Of a stretch of 64,000 bases of DNA, positions 46,159 through 58,637 are shown in pieces. Every line of letters begins with the position of its first letter. The stretch's first letter is position 1. Where the stretch lies: contig CM066313.1 in NCBI GenBank assembly GCA_033807775.1, positions 57,509,984 to 57,573,983 of the forward strand. The letters are read 5' to 3'. Under the pieces are notes generated by a model, which made no database searches, was not told the DNA's origin, and was given only the letters and a program-made list of their open reading frames with translations. Source of the stretch: Saussurea involucrata. Lineage: Eukaryota > Streptophyta > Magnoliopsida > Asterales > Asteraceae. The translations under genes were made by a program, and so were the position numbers.

Positions 46159-46330
46159 GTAACTTACTTATTCTTCCCCTACTCTGCATCCCTCCTCTAT
46201 CCCTTCTCAACCTCAGTTCTACTCTCCATCAAACCTCTAAACACTTAACCCATTCTTTCTCTATCTCTTCTTCCAAATGATCTTAACTTTGTGATCGTTT
46301 TGTTTCAGCTAGTCCTCTCCCCTGCTTGAG
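46159..46330 (+). other. Candidate intron of S1-c accessory gene
   Basis: The donor is CAG|GTAACT at 46158/46159. The acceptor is TTTGTTTCAG ending at 46308, or the alternative CTGCTTGAG ending at 46330. The interior is strongly pyrimidine-rich. The donor phase is 0, as in S1-a, and only the second acceptor keeps the downstream frame. Confidence 0.5.
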
Positions 46331-47540
46331 GGTCAAGCTAAAGCTACTACTACAACTCCAATAATCCCAGCCCCGAGTGCTGATGAAATAATTCCGGTCC
46401 TGAATCTCGATGGGACTGATGATTCTTTTGAAGAAGAAGTAGAAGAACTACTCTCTCACAAGAAAAGACCTTCCTTGGTTCCTCAAAAGCCAAGTGAAGA
46501 AGAAATGAAAAAGAGAGCAGCTATGATTCAAAAGCTTGAGGATCAACGCATCGTCCCTACTCATCTCAACATCCTATCAAAAGGGAAATCGTTGAATCCC
46601 TCAGAGCTGTGAAACTCTTCGCTGAACGAAAGAAGGCTGAAGAAAAAGATAAAGAATATGCCTTAGAGCTTGCTCAGCGTTCAGTTGATGATCCAGCCAT
46701 GAAGAAATTTCCTGTTGCTGTTCAAAGAAACTAATAAAGGACGCACAGAAGATCCACCAGGAAAAGACCAAAGTCAGTGACACCACACTAGATTGGTGCA
46801 ACAAGATGTGCCACTATAGACAACATGGATCAAGGATAAGCGTTGTAAACGTAAAAGGGAGATATGCTATGAAAAATACTAAAAAGGTACCAATTGTTCG
46901 TGTCCAAGTAGTCAGAGAAAGATGCTACTACAGAACTTGCTACATGTCAGACCTGGACAAATTTGGTTTCCCTGAATGGTTGGAAATGAGAATCTCAATT
47001 CAGCGTTCCCGCTCTACTTTCAAGACCTATGTTGAACAAGCCATAAACAGGTTGATCGACTTGGTAACCTCAGCGGTTGATATTCCCCCTCCACTAATTC
47101 AGAAGAAACGAGCTGCTCCAAAGAAGAAGAAAACTCCTTCCAATCCAGGCCCGACAATAAGAAACGAAACAGGGATTGATTTCTCTCGTGAAGCAGTTCT
47201 TGGCCCTGCCCCTGATCTCTCCGGACTCGACATATCTATACCTCCCGCTGAAAATTTCGTCCCTGGTAAAGTTATCAGTGCTCCTTATAGCATTTATTTC
47301 TATGACTTCAATGGTCGAAAATGCTTTCAACGCATCTCTGAGTTATACAAAACTCCAATCGAACAACTCAGAGATTTACTCTACTGGTGCGAATACAGAC
47401 GCAGTCTACTTGGATCACTCCTAAAACCCCACATCTACCGCGAAGCCAAGAAAAGAAGGGAACATGGAGTCACAGTCCCTGATTGGATGATTCCAAAGAC
47501 TGATACTCTTGATGAACTCGTCAAGAAAGAACCTGAGTAG
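46331..47540 (+). pseudogene. S1-c accessory gene, second exon / ORF2
   Basis: It opens in frame with the first exon, then shifts frame near 46575. The conserved C-terminal domain is open at 46806-47540 (244 aa). It matches S1-a 3168-3914 ('WLE...IQ.SRS.FK', 'RNETGIDFSR', 'FQRISEL', 'TVPDWMIP'). Basic residues cluster in 'KKRAAPKKKK'. Function unknown; no enzymatic motif recognised. Confidence 0.7.
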
Positions 47541-47817
47541 CTGATAAGATCATCTTTTGTAATTCTTCTATCTTATCAGCTTGTATCTTTTTGTACTTGT
47601 AATTATTATTCGTTGTACTTGTAATTTTTCCACTTCCCTTTGTAACTGATACGAAGTTTAATGAAAATTTTCAATGAATGTACTTTACTCCATCAATACT
47701 TAAAAAGATCTCTGAAAACAGTAAATGGGACAAATATTTTATGAGTCCTTTTTAACCTTATGTTTTCTTACTTAAAATTTTCTTTTATTGTTATGTCATA
47801 ATCAAATAGGGGGAGAT
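47541..47817 (+). other. S1-c 3' untranslated region and polypurine tract
   Basis: It parallels 3915-4181 of S1-a and ends AATAGGGGGAGAT before the LTR. Confidence 0.82.
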
Positions 47818-48382
47818 TGTTGATCCAAACCCTCAGTGATTTGATAATGACCCTGAGAAACACTTAGTGAAAATTGTAAGTAGACAATATGTATTAGATT
47901 TTCACTATCGCTGATAAATACTAAGTCTGTTTAGTACCACTGATAGGAAACTCATGTTCTTTAAATTATACATTCAGCGAACACTGTTCATCAGTGAGCC
48001 CTGAGCCTGTTCAGTCTCACTAATGATCGTTGATACCTTATGTTGTTTACTTATGATCCCTGAAGACAAGATTCACGTCAACCATGTTCTATGCCGAAGT
48101 CGAAGATAAGGCCAAATAACCAACGACTAAGTCTACTAATGAACTGATGCGGATATCAGCGAAGCCAAGACTTGTCCACTCAACGTGAAGTTTCAAATAA
48201 AAGACTTCAGCGAACGCTAAACTTTATCATTCACTGATAAAGAATCATTCAGTGAACGCTGATCATGAAGCCTCCTCTACAAGTAACTTTTGTCTTATCC
48301 CCTTGCACGCCTCCATACGATTTTGTCAGAACGGACATCCCTTTTTGTCCAGAATTGTACAACCAACTCTGATCTTACACTT
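47818..48382 (+). repeat. S1-c 3' LTR, left 565 bp
   Basis: It begins TGTTGATCC and is interrupted at 48382 by element K. Its remaining ~400 bp must lie beyond K, to the right of the window. It is visibly more diverged from the other S1 LTRs than they are from one another. Confidence 0.88.
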
Positions 48383-49035
48383 GTAAGGTTTTGAGTAAAC
48401 ATACAACCACATGATATAGGCAACGGAAGCATATTTTAATTTTTATCATCAATGGTTATATAAACTATCAACCTATATGAATACATGCGTTCTAGATAAT
48501 TAACTACAAAAGATTGAATCAAGAACACTTACTTGTTTATTGCGATTGTCGAAAACCACAATGATGAATCAAACCTTTGATCTCGTTTCTTGGATGTCAA
48601 GGAGCAATAGTATGAATCCCTCTAGTGGCTCACACTTAAGAACACCAAAATACCAACAACAAGAAGATGCTTAATCACTAAACCCTAAATTAGGGTTTAC
48701 GATTTTGGGAGAGGGAGAAGGGAGATCGACGGCTCCAAGAGAGATTGAAAAAACTCATTAGGGTTTAACCCTACCAGTTTATTTATAACCCTCTATTTTA
48801 CACTTAGCCCCCTTGAACCGATAAGCTTGTTAAAACTATTTTAACCAATTAGTCCCTGCACTTTATATAATTAATCTAACTAATTATATTGCAACTTATC
48901 ATCAATTGAACTAATTTCTTTAACTCCCTTTTATTCTTCTGATTGTTTATTTTGGGTCTTAAGGGCAACCCAAAAGGACCCTGCTATTATTAGAAATATT
49001 ACCAATAGTTAATGACTCTGGACACTATATCCAAC
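48383..49035 (-). repeat. K 3' LTR (653 bp)
   Basis: Element-strand text runs TGTTGGATATAG ... AAAACCTTACA. There is only one copy in the window, so divergence cannot be judged. Confidence 0.8.
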
Positions 49036-49889
49036 AGTCTCCCACTTGGACAAGTTATTAACTCTATTTGGTTTTAACACTTTCAATAATCAGCAGAGAG
49101 CAAGCCATCCAATGCAGCTGCCGAACTCTGATAAAGATTCGGTCCTAAGATAAGTGATTTAATGTTCCTTTGTTCTACAAGATATCATATGAACCTGAGA
49201 CATGGATAAATGTCTATCACATGGATCAAGATTATGTTTCCCGATTTCCGATATGTGTTGAATTCATCAGACTACTCAATTGAACACATCAATTCTAGTC
49301 AGGGTTTGGCCAAACACTTAATGTCAACACCAAACCATCGAGGGGCCCATGGATATTGCTTCTCCTGTTTAGGCAGAAGGAACAAATAAACTTTGACTAC
49401 ACAGTTCATTTCTACTCATCATATTAAACATGGACATACCCTGTATAGCTGCCAGTTACGGTCAGTGTTGGAGCACACCAAAGCATAACAGAATCCTAGA
49501 GCAAAACTCTATGTATCTCCGTTTGAAGAACATAAAATATTATCATCTCAAAATTACTCTGACTTAATCCATGAAGTAAACTTTTGAGTGCGGGTTGTTC
49601 CAATACCTAAATCACCATTAAGTACTCATGAGCGCTAGTTGCATTCTCTATGCTTCTAACACTCCATGACAGTCTTGAATCACTACTTACTTCCAGGAGT
49701 ATGACTGACTGTGGAGGTTTAAGTAAATTAATACTCAAGAAGTTGGTTCTAAACATGCAAAACAAAACACGATAATAAATTAAATGTAAATGGACGCAAT
49801 CCAGCATATATTATAATCTCCATATAATAATCTCAAAATCAAATACAATTTATTACGTTTTCAATACATCAAACTAACGACTAAAACAT
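49036..49889 (-). other. K 3' non-coding region
   Basis: About 850 bp between the end of pol and the LTR. I see no gene, only the purine tract at 49048-49036. Confidence 0.6.
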
Positions 49890-51691
49890 TCAAGGTATAT
49901 TGATAATTCTAACACCTATGGCTTCAGTATCATACTCATGTTTGGGTCGAGTTAACGCTTTCGTGAAAGGATCCGCCAGATTCTCTTCAGTCGGCACCCT
50001 ACTCACCACGCTTAAAGCAAATAAGACATCAGGTCTAGTACATGTCATGGCATACATGATCGATCCTATAGCAGATGCATATGGAATTCGACTCATTCTG
50101 TCCAGTTCTTTACTAGTGTTGGGACATTCATCTTTACTCAATCTTATGCCATGTTGCATGGGCAAATACCCTTTCTTGGATTCACTCGTATTGAATTTCT
50201 TCAATATCTTATCCAAGTATGTACTTTGACTAAGTCCAATTAAACGCTTGGTTCTATGTCGATAAATTCTTATTCCAAGTATGTATGCTGCATTTCCCAA
50301 ATCTTTCATAGCGAAACATTTTCCGAGCCAGACCTTTACATCTTGCAACATCGGAATATTGTTTCCTACGAGTAGTATTTCATCAACATACAGGACTAGA
50401 AATACAACATTACTCCCACTAGCCTTAACATATACGCAGGACTCATCTTCGCTTCGAGAAAATCCAAACTCCTTGACCTTTTCATGAAAACAAAGATTCC
50501 AGCTACGAGACGCTTGTTTAAGTCCATAAATGGATCTTTTAAGCTTACACACCTTATCTGGATACTCGGTATGTACAAAACCTTCAGGTTGTGCCATATA
50601 CACATCCTCATCAAGTTTCCCATTGAGGAAAGCGATTTTTACATCCATTTGCCATATTTCATAGTCATGAAATGCAGCTATGGCAAGTAATATCCTTATA
50701 GAATTAATCTTTGCTACTGGTGAGAAGGTTTTAATCAATCCCTTGAGTTTGAGTGTAACCTTTCGCAACCAGTCTATCCTTGAATATGTGCACATTCCCA
50801 TCCATGTCGGTCTTCTTTTTGAAGATCCACTTACACCCAACTGTCTTGCGACCTGGTGCATGATCAACCAATTTCCAAACTTGGTTATCATATATAGATT
50901 GAATCTCGCTCTCCATGGCCTATTTCCACTTGGCAGCCTCAGGGCCTGCCATCGCTTCCTTGTAGTTGGATGGCTCATCTGCACTATCAAATGTTTTATC
51001 ATTGACTAGTGTATCTCCTTCCTTTGTAATATGAAAACCATAATAAAAATCAGGAGATTGATTAGCTCTACTGTCTCTACTAGTTCTGCGAAGAGGTGGT
51101 GGAGGTATGTTAGTTTCCTCAACAGGAGGTTCAACCTCATGTTGAGGGCTAGTGTCAACTATAGGTTCATCATTGGTTGTTTCTTGAATTTCTTCAAGAT
51201 CAATACTGCTCCCACTATCCTCTTTGGAAATGAGCTCCCTTTCTTGGAAGACTCCCCTTCTAGCTACAAACACTTTGTTCTCGGAAGGTTTGTAAAATAT
51301 ATATCCAAAGCATTTGTAGGGATAACCAATGAACCGACACTTCTCTGCTCTAGGTTCTAGCTTGTCGTTAGTTTCGCATCGAACGAGGATTTCACAACCC
51401 CAGACCTTCATATGTGCTAACGAGGGAAAAGTCCCAGTCCACACTTCAGAGGTGTCTTTGAAACCTTCTTAGTTGGAACGAGGTTTAAGATATGAGCTGC
51501 AGTTTCTAAGGCATAGCCCCAGAACGATATTGGAAGTGTAGCATGACTCATCATGGACCGAACCATATCAAGTAGCGTTCGATTTCTTTTATCAGCAACA
51601 CCATTGAGTTATGGTGTTCTGGGAGGAGATAATTGCGTAACTATTCCACAATCCCTTAGATAGTCGTAGAATTCATGACTCAAGTATTCCC
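49890..51691 (-). pseudogene. K pol, integrase C-terminus, RT and RNase H remnant
   Basis: The RT domain has 'CKWIFKKKTDMDGN', 'QMDVKIAFLNG', 'SIYGLKQASRSWN' and 'GIRIYR.R..RLIGLSQ'. The active-site motif reads YVDE instead of YVDD (last codon 50381-50379). After 'TRPDVLFALSVVSR' the frame jumps to 'ENLADPFTKAL', so most of RNase H is deleted. Other breaks: TAG 50922-50920, a frameshift near 50740 and another near 51450. In the integrase part the position of the catalytic Glu reads Asp ('NGVADKRNRT', near 51590). The gene is clearly dead. Confidence 0.85.
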
Positions 51692-52659
51692 TGTTGATCC
51701 AAACCCTCAGTGATTTGATAATGACCCTCTCTTATATACTTAGTGAAAATTGTAAGTAAACAATATGTATTAGAGTTTCACTATCGCTGATAAGTACTAA
51801 GACCTTACAGTACCGCTGATAGGAACTCTCGCTCTTTAGATTAAACATTCAGCGAACACTGTTCACCATAAATGCTCTGAGCCTGTTCAGTCCTTATGGT
51901 GATCGCTGATAAGTTAGTTGTTTACTTATGATCTCTGAAGACAAGTTTCACGTCAACATAGGTTCTACGCTAAAGTCGAAGATCAAGCTCAAGAACCAGC
52001 GACAAGTCTCCTAATGAACTGACGCGGATCAGCGAAGACTCAGATTTGTCCACTCAACGTGAAGTATCAAGTACAAGACTTCAGCTATCGCTGAACTTTA
52101 TCATTCGCTGATAAGCAATGAATAAAGCTCTGATTCAACGAAAGCTGATCATGAAGTCCTTCGTACAAAGTACTTTTGTCTTAACCACCCTTGCACGACT
52201 CCGTACGAGATGTCAAAAAAAGAACCTCCTTATTGTCTGAAATCGTACAACTACTCTTATACTACATTGTTCATTCATGCGGCTACTAAGGTTGTCAACA
52301 AAGGTCAATGACATGCAACCAACCAGCTGTTGCCACGTGTAAAGTATAAACTGACACGCATTAAATGCATGCAGTATATAAGAAGATGAACTCACTTCAT
52401 TTTGAAGTAACTTTCTAACTCTGGACAAGTTCATCCTTCTTATCTTGATATAGGTTATTATTAGTAATTTCCTTATCTTTCTTAGTGCAAGAAACTTAGT
52501 GTTCCAACTTGTTTAGATTTAGGTTTATCCTTAATCTTGTTTCCGCAACAAGCTGTAAATTGTTAATGATTTATCAGTAAACAATTTAGAAAAGTAAAAT
52601 TTGTGTGTTTGTATTCAACCCCCCCTTCTACAAACTTGTATAGGCCTTCGAGACCAACA
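51692..52659 (+). repeat. S1-d, solo LTR inside K (968 bp)
   Basis: It is a full S1 LTR from TGTTGATCC to GAGACCAACA with no internal sequence. Flanks are TTCCC (51687-51691) and TTCTC (52660-52664), a target duplication with one mismatch. It interrupts K integrase between 'RSDRGGE' and the downstream 'YLSHEF'. Solo LTRs arise by recombination between the two LTRs of a full element. Confidence 0.9.
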
Positions 52660-53050
52660 TTCTCCACCCCTGTCGGACCGGAGCATCTTGATCTTCTTGC
52701 CTAGTTGGTTTTCTACTTCATTTTTGAATCCTTTGAACACTTCAAAGGTGTCCGACTTGTTTTTCATCAAATAGATAAATCCATATCTATTGAAATCATC
52801 AGTAAAGGTAACAAAGTATCTCTCACCGTTTCTCGTGGCAGATCTGAACGGTCCACATACATCTGTGTGGATTAAGTCCAACAGATCCTTACCCCTTTCC
52901 ATTTTTCCTTTGAAAGGTGCTTTTGTCATCTTGCCAAGTAAGCAAGACTCGCATTTTGCATCCGACTTTAAGCCAAATGGTTCCAAGATCCCATCCGATT
53001 GGAGCTTGGCGATGCGTTTCTTGTTTATGTGGCCAAGACGATAATGCCAT
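52660..53050 (-). pseudogene. K pol, integrase N-terminus and core
   Basis: It carries 'HYRLGHINKKRIAKL' and 'CESCLLGKM' (zinc-binding HHCC region), then 'IHTDVCGPF' and 'MLRSDRGGE', the first two catalytic Asp positions. It ends at the solo LTR. The right edge at 53050 is the insertion point of S1-e, next to GCCAT. Confidence 0.85.
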
Positions 53051-53861
53051 TGTTGATCCAAACCCTCAGTGATTTGATAATGACCCTCTCTTTTATACTT
53101 AGTGAAAATTGTAAGTAAACAATATGTATCAGAGTTTCACTATCGCTGATAAGTACTAAGATCTTACAGTACCGCTGATAGGAACTCTCGCTCTTTAAAT
53201 TAAACATTCAGCGAACACTGTTCATCATATCGCTGAGTCTGTTCAGTCCTTATGGTGATCGCTGATAAGTTAGTTGTTTACTTATGATCCCTGAAGACAA
53301 GTTTCACATCAACATAGGTTCTACGCTGAAGTCGAAGATCAAGCTCAAGAACCAGCGACAAGTCTCCTAATGAACTGATGCGGATCAGCGAATACTCAGA
53401 TTTGTCCAATCAACGTGAAGTATCAAGTACAAGACTTCAGCTATCGCTGAACTTTATCATTCGCTGAATAGAAATGATGAAGCGCTGAATCAACGAAAGC
53501 TGATCATGAAGTCCTCCGTACAAAGTACTTTTGTCTTAACCACCCTTGCACGACTCCGTACGAAATGTCAGAAAAGAACCTCCGATTATCTGAATTCGTA
53601 CAACAACTCTGACACTACACTGTTCATACATGCGGCTATTAAGGTTGTCAACAAAGGTCAAGGACATGCAACCAATCCGCTGATGACACGTGTAAAGTGT
53701 ATACTGACTTGCATTAAATGCATGCAGTATATAAAGAGATGAACCCACTTCATTTGAAGTAACTTGCTAACTCTGGACAAGTTCAATCTCTTATCTCAAG
53801 ATAGGTTATTATTAGTAATTTCCTTATCTCTCTTAGTGCAAGAAATCTTAGTGTTCCAACT
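53051..53861 (+). repeat. S1-e 5' LTR, first part
   Basis: TGTTGATCC start at 53051; G-box CACGTG 53687-53692 and TATATAAA 53728-53735. It is interrupted at 53861 by TG-2 and resumes at 58929. Confidence 0.92.
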
Positions 53862-54147
53862 TGTTAAACCAAGATCTAATCAAGATAGAGAAGATATGAA
53901 TTCGTCATCTCATTCATCTAGAACATTGTATACAAGATATGAGTTCTGCACTTTCTCTCTAAGATGTGAGTTATGAATAATGAGAGTGTTTCTAAGAGTG
54001 TTTCTATGAGAGTTTTCTAAACTAACCTACACAAAGGCTATTTATACTAAACACATTACAAGGTGTAAACAACACAATACAACTCAATACATTGACTTTG
54101 ACTTTGACCTTTCTATATTTAAACCTTGAAGACATATTGCACTAACA
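53862..54147 (-). repeat. TG-2 3' LTR (286 bp)
   Basis: TGTTAAACC ... CACTAACA on the plus strand, adjoining ATCTCCCCCTT. On the element strand a TATA box TATAAATA is at 54046-54039. Confidence 0.93.
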
Positions 54148-56432
54148 ATCTCCCCCTTGGATTCAAGGTTTAAACAAATGCGATCAGCAGGCTTTAGCTT
54201 TCTTGAATCTTCGGTCTTCATCAAAGCTTGTCAAAATCAAAACGTCATCCAATCTTCAAACGTCAAATAACGAACTCCTTTCTTCGAACTGGAGAATATG
54301 AATCTTCACACAAAGCTTTTTAGAACCTTAAGCACCAGTTCAAGAAAAAGAGATCACAAAATGATCAATCGATTTTCCTCAAACTCTTGAAGAATTCTCC
54401 CCATTTCCATTGACTTGAGAATTTCATTCTTCAGTGTCGATCTTCATAAACGCGCGAGTTCAAAAGAAAGAGATCACAGAAAGGATCAATCGATTTCTTA
54501 AAAACTCTTGAAGAATAAAACTCCCCCTATCCTTTCTTGAAACGACGTCTTCTTTCTACAAATCTCCGTTGACATTAAAACGAAACTTTGATTTTAAACT
54601 TTCTTTGACATGAAATTGATGTAGACATTCTCCCCCTTTTTCGATGAAAGTGAGCATCACGAGCATCGAAAATCTTTTCAATTTCAGTCACGAACAATCT
54701 CCCTCGACTCAAACAATTCTCCCTCTTGAAAATCACAAACAATCTTCCCATAAACGAATGATCTTGCTCCACCTAAAAATAAGAATTATAGAGCAAATTC
54801 ATTTTCTCCCCCTGAAAATTTGCATAAAATTTCATCAGCGCACAATTTTCCAAACTTATATAAGGAAAATTGAATTCATTGAACAACATTTTATAACTAC
54901 TAACATTTAATCATTTGAACACCAAACAAAAGAAATTCAACTTAATGAAATGTAACAGATATTTCCATCAAGTGAAATCAAATGTATGCGTTTGGATTCA
55001 AAAACAAGACATCATTGCATATCAAGTTACAAAAGTTCAGTTTCAACCCCTTTATAAAATCTATTTGGTGAACTAGCATGCGAAATATGATTAGCAACAA
55101 GCAAATGCACCTCTAAAACCTATAAGAATACTTTGCTCTTACTCACACTATTTGTCCAAAACCAGAATTTTCACAAATTTACAGGTTTATCGCGACTTTG
55201 TATTTTCCCCAAGTTTCAAGATGTGTGCTCTTAGGCATCTTTTCATATTGTGCACATTGGCAACTTTTATTATGTGCTCATTGGCATCTTTTATAATCAA
55301 ACAGTTTATTAAGACTAAGATACACCGTAAACGTAACTTTCTAACTGGTCCTATAGCAGGATTTGGGTCAGCCGATCCCAGACCAGTTGGCCTTAGGGGC
55401 TAGGTGTCGAGCACCCCTTGGGACTTACTTTCCCGAACCAGAAAGGCTACATCGATATACCTTAATCCCATCTGTACCAGTAGAACATGGCTTTCTACCT
55501 AGTTCTATAGCAGGATTTGTGTCAGCCAATCCCAAACCAGTTGATCTTAGGGCTAGGTAACGAGTACCCCTTGGGACTTAATCTCCCAAACCAGATAGGC
55601 CACAGGCACAGACTATCAAACTGAATGATTTTATTATATATATATATATATATATATAATTTTTTTTATATATATATAGCATCTCAATCACTTGGTTCAA
55701 AAACGTAGTGCTTCCCCCATATTTTCGTTTCCATTCATGATTAAGACGAATAGGCTTTGTGAGCATTGTATTCTGTATAAGTCTAGATTTACATAATTTT
55801 GCGCTTATATCAAAATCTCAAACATGTTTCGCTGACCTTTCGACTTATTTCAGAAGCGAAAGTAGAAACAAATATAACTCCGACGATACAAAAATGCTCG
55901 TAAACTCATCCTTAACACACATTTTATTCATTGAATGAAAAATTGAAGAATTTCACTTCATTGAATTAAATTTGTGAAGGTTCAAACTTTCAACGTTAGT
56001 AGAAATAAAATATAACACAATGTTACCTTTTTATTACTTGATTTGAGAAACAAAAAGATATGGCAGTTAAAGTTCAAAAAGATATCACCTGATAAGTACG
56101 AGTTCTAAACTGATTTGTTTAGAAGTCATAGCCTTTGAAGTACGGGTTCTAAACTGATTTGTTTAGAAGCCTTTACCGTTGAAGTGCGGGTTTTGAACTG
56201 ATGTGTTCAAAAGCCATTAAATCTTGAAATCCGGGTTCTAAACTGATGTGTTTAGAAACCATTGTCTTTTATCTTTCTCCCCCTACAAAATACCAAAGGA
56301 TTTGTCATTAATCACATGTATATAAAAAAATAATAAACTCCCTGAAAATATGTGATGTTCAATATCTTCTTGAATGCACAAGTACTTCATCTTCCGAGAG
56401 TTCAACACTTGTCTCTAAATCTGCAAAACGGA
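54148..56432 (-). other. TG-2 3' non-coding region
   Basis: Closely parallels TG-1 27992-30200: polypurine tract, several CTCCCCC-type tracts, a TA microsatellite (about 55634-55675) and the duplicated structured unit at about 55340-55620. At 56097-56270 there are three to four short units of 'GGGTTCTAAACTGAT.TGTTTAGAA', an expansion relative to TG-1. Confidence 0.72.
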
Positions 56433-57776
56433 TTAAGTAGATTTTGGTACCCAACGAGTTTTGGGTCCTGACACGTTAAGCGGAGCTCTATAAGAAGGAA
56501 AATGGTAAGTACCATACCAATATTGAACATAATTATTATTAACAAAATAATTATTTCCGCAATAAGAATTAACAAAAGAATTAACTTTCGTTGTAAAATT
56601 CTTATTTGGAAATGATGATTTTGGTACATCTTTTCCAGGAAATTTACCTTTTACCTTCCATTGCATGTTGACTTTTTTGTAGGAAGGAAGATCAGCATAG
56701 TATTTGGAAGACATATCCACAGAATGCTCGTAGAAGATGTTAGAAGGACGCATCGGACATTCTGAAAAATACTCGGAGTTGTTGAACGACCTCACTTTGT
56801 CTTTTAAGGCATTTCGTTCCTTTGTCATCAATTCGAGCTTCTTCCGAATATCGCAATTCACCCTCTTTTCCTTCATGATGTCTGTAGATAAATCCGCCAA
56901 ATTCTTTGTGAGTTTCTGAATTTCTTGCTGAAATATCTTCCGTTCTACAGAAAAATCATCCTTTACGCTCTTTGACTGAAAATCCGCTTTCTTCATCTTC
57001 TCAAGTTCTTCACTTTCTCTATCCAACTCCATTTGTATTTCAGAAATTTTCTCAGTCAGCTTAGCATTCTTTGCTTCAAACCCTTTCCTTTGAACCTCAA
57101 AACCAATCCTTTCCTTTTCCAACTTTTCCTTCTCTAAAAATAAGACTTTCTGAAAATCTGAATTCTGCTTGGAAAGTCTCATGCATTTGAGTTCCACTTC
57201 TTTCTTATCTTCACATTCTCTAGTTTTCATCTTCAAAGCATATTCAAGTTTCGAAATCCTTTGAATTAGATCCACTCTTTCTTTCTTGTGATATTCTCTT
57301 TCCATAACCAACAGATCTTTCACTTCTTGTAATCTCCTTGTAAGCTCGGAAATTTTCTCTTTCTCGTCTTGTCTTTCAACTTCCTTCTCTTCTATTTTCT
57401 GAAAATCAACTTTCTTTTCTTCTTTTCTCTTGAATTCAACCTTTGATCCATGCATAAGCTTCGTTAATTCACTCCACAAAAGCATTGGATTGTTTTTATA
57501 CATTTCAACCTGTTTGTAGACGCGAGGCAAACTTTTGAGAATAGCAAAGAGTAAGTTTGACGAAGCATCCTTGTCTGCTTTCTTCCGTTTAATCTCTTCT
57601 TCAGTAAAATCTTCCGCCCTTTAATGTAAGACTAATGGACCTTCGGAGAAAGATTGTATCATGAGATCTCCATTTTCTCTGTTTGAAATAAAATTGATGA
57701 ACTCAACAATCCATCGTTCAAAATATGATTCTTTGATTAACACCGGAGGACGATTACCTGAAGCTTGAAAATTCAT
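56433..57776 (-). pseudogene. TG-2 gag-like protein with premature stop
   Basis: The ATG at 57776-57774 starts a frame homologous to TG-1 gag. A TAA near residue 52 (about 57623-57621) interrupts the part matching 'GPLILYKREEDF' of TG-1. The frame is open again to TAA 56435-56433, the longest piece being 365 codons (57530-56433). The coiled-coil and the 'WVPKST' ending are kept. No zinc knuckle and no pol are present. With this stop the element needs particle proteins as well as enzymes from elsewhere. Confidence 0.85.
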
Positions 57777-58637
57777 CTTGAAAAAAAAATTATATAAAAC
57801 TTTTTCTTGAAAAACTCTTAAAATGTATGAAATACACTATAGAAAAAATTCCATTATAAAAAATTTTCTCAAATTTTTTTTTTTAATTGTCAGAAAATTT
57901 GACTAAGTGTCAGTTTTCGCAATCAACAGTTGCGAAAAGTCAAAGTTTTCGCAAACAACAGTTGCGAAAAGTTGACTTAGAAAATTTTGAAGAGATCTGA
58001 GGTTTGCATGATATTGGCTTGCGAAAAGTCACTGTTTGCGAGCCTTTGAGTTGCGAAAAGTTACTGTTCACGTTTCTTTGGAATACGAAAACTCCACTTG
58101 GTTTCTGAATATCTTCAAAAGATGATGAACTTGCGAAAAGTTCTATGAGTCTTGCGAAAACCACTATGAGTCTTGCGAAAAGTTCAAATCTTGCGAAAAG
58201 TTCACAAAAATTCCCAAAAACGTCTTAAATCTGAAAACCTCTGCACGAAATTTCACAGATATGCTCGAAAATAAAGTTTGAACACTTTGTATTTGAGCAA
58301 CAACCTCTGAAAACCACTGAATCTGCGAGAAAGTCGATCGTACAGTATCTCGAGTTCAAAACCCAAAAAATCACAAAACTTCAAAATTGAACCTCAAATT
58401 GAAGAAATTGGCCTTCGAACCCTTCTTTAATCACGTTCCAAATCAGATCATGAATCTATTGATACCAAACTTGAAGCAATTCGATCACAAACAAAGATTT
58501 TTTGAAAAAATCTCAAGAAAACGAGATTTCTTGAAAAATCAAGAAAATCAATCAAATTTTCTTGAAAAATCTTCACAAAAATTTGTGTATGATCACTGAA
58601 AAACACTCTCTGAATCTGATCCTGCTCTGATACCAAT
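57777..58637 (-). other. TG-2 5' leader and primer site
   Basis: The minus-strand primer site TGGTATCAGAGC lies next to the LTR (58635-58624). Repeats of GCGAAAAGTTACTG with CGT.TCTTTGG spacers occupy about 57910-58200, as in TG-1. Confidence 0.8.

Larger units (their letters stand above)
39534..48382 (+). mobile_element. S1-c, oldest visible S1 element, 3' two-thirds
   Basis: It starts inside pol because S1-b was inserted there and ends inside its 3' LTR because K was inserted there. Pol carries at least six lesions and the accessory gene several more. The LTR is the most diverged of the S1 copies by eye. All of this fits its place at the bottom of the nest. Confidence 0.9.
48383..53050 (-). 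mobile_element. K, Copia element of a non-Sirevirus lineage, interrupted
   Basis: Its minus-strand 3' LTR is 49035-48383, preceded by the purine tract TCCAAGTGGGAGA. Pol reads upward in coordinates, split by the solo LTR S1-d and cut by S1-e at 53050. The 5' part lies right of the window. The flanking target bases on the left are ACACT (48378-48382). It lacks an accessory ORF and its polypurine tract differs from AGGGGGAG, so it is not a Sirevirus. Confidence 0.85.
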
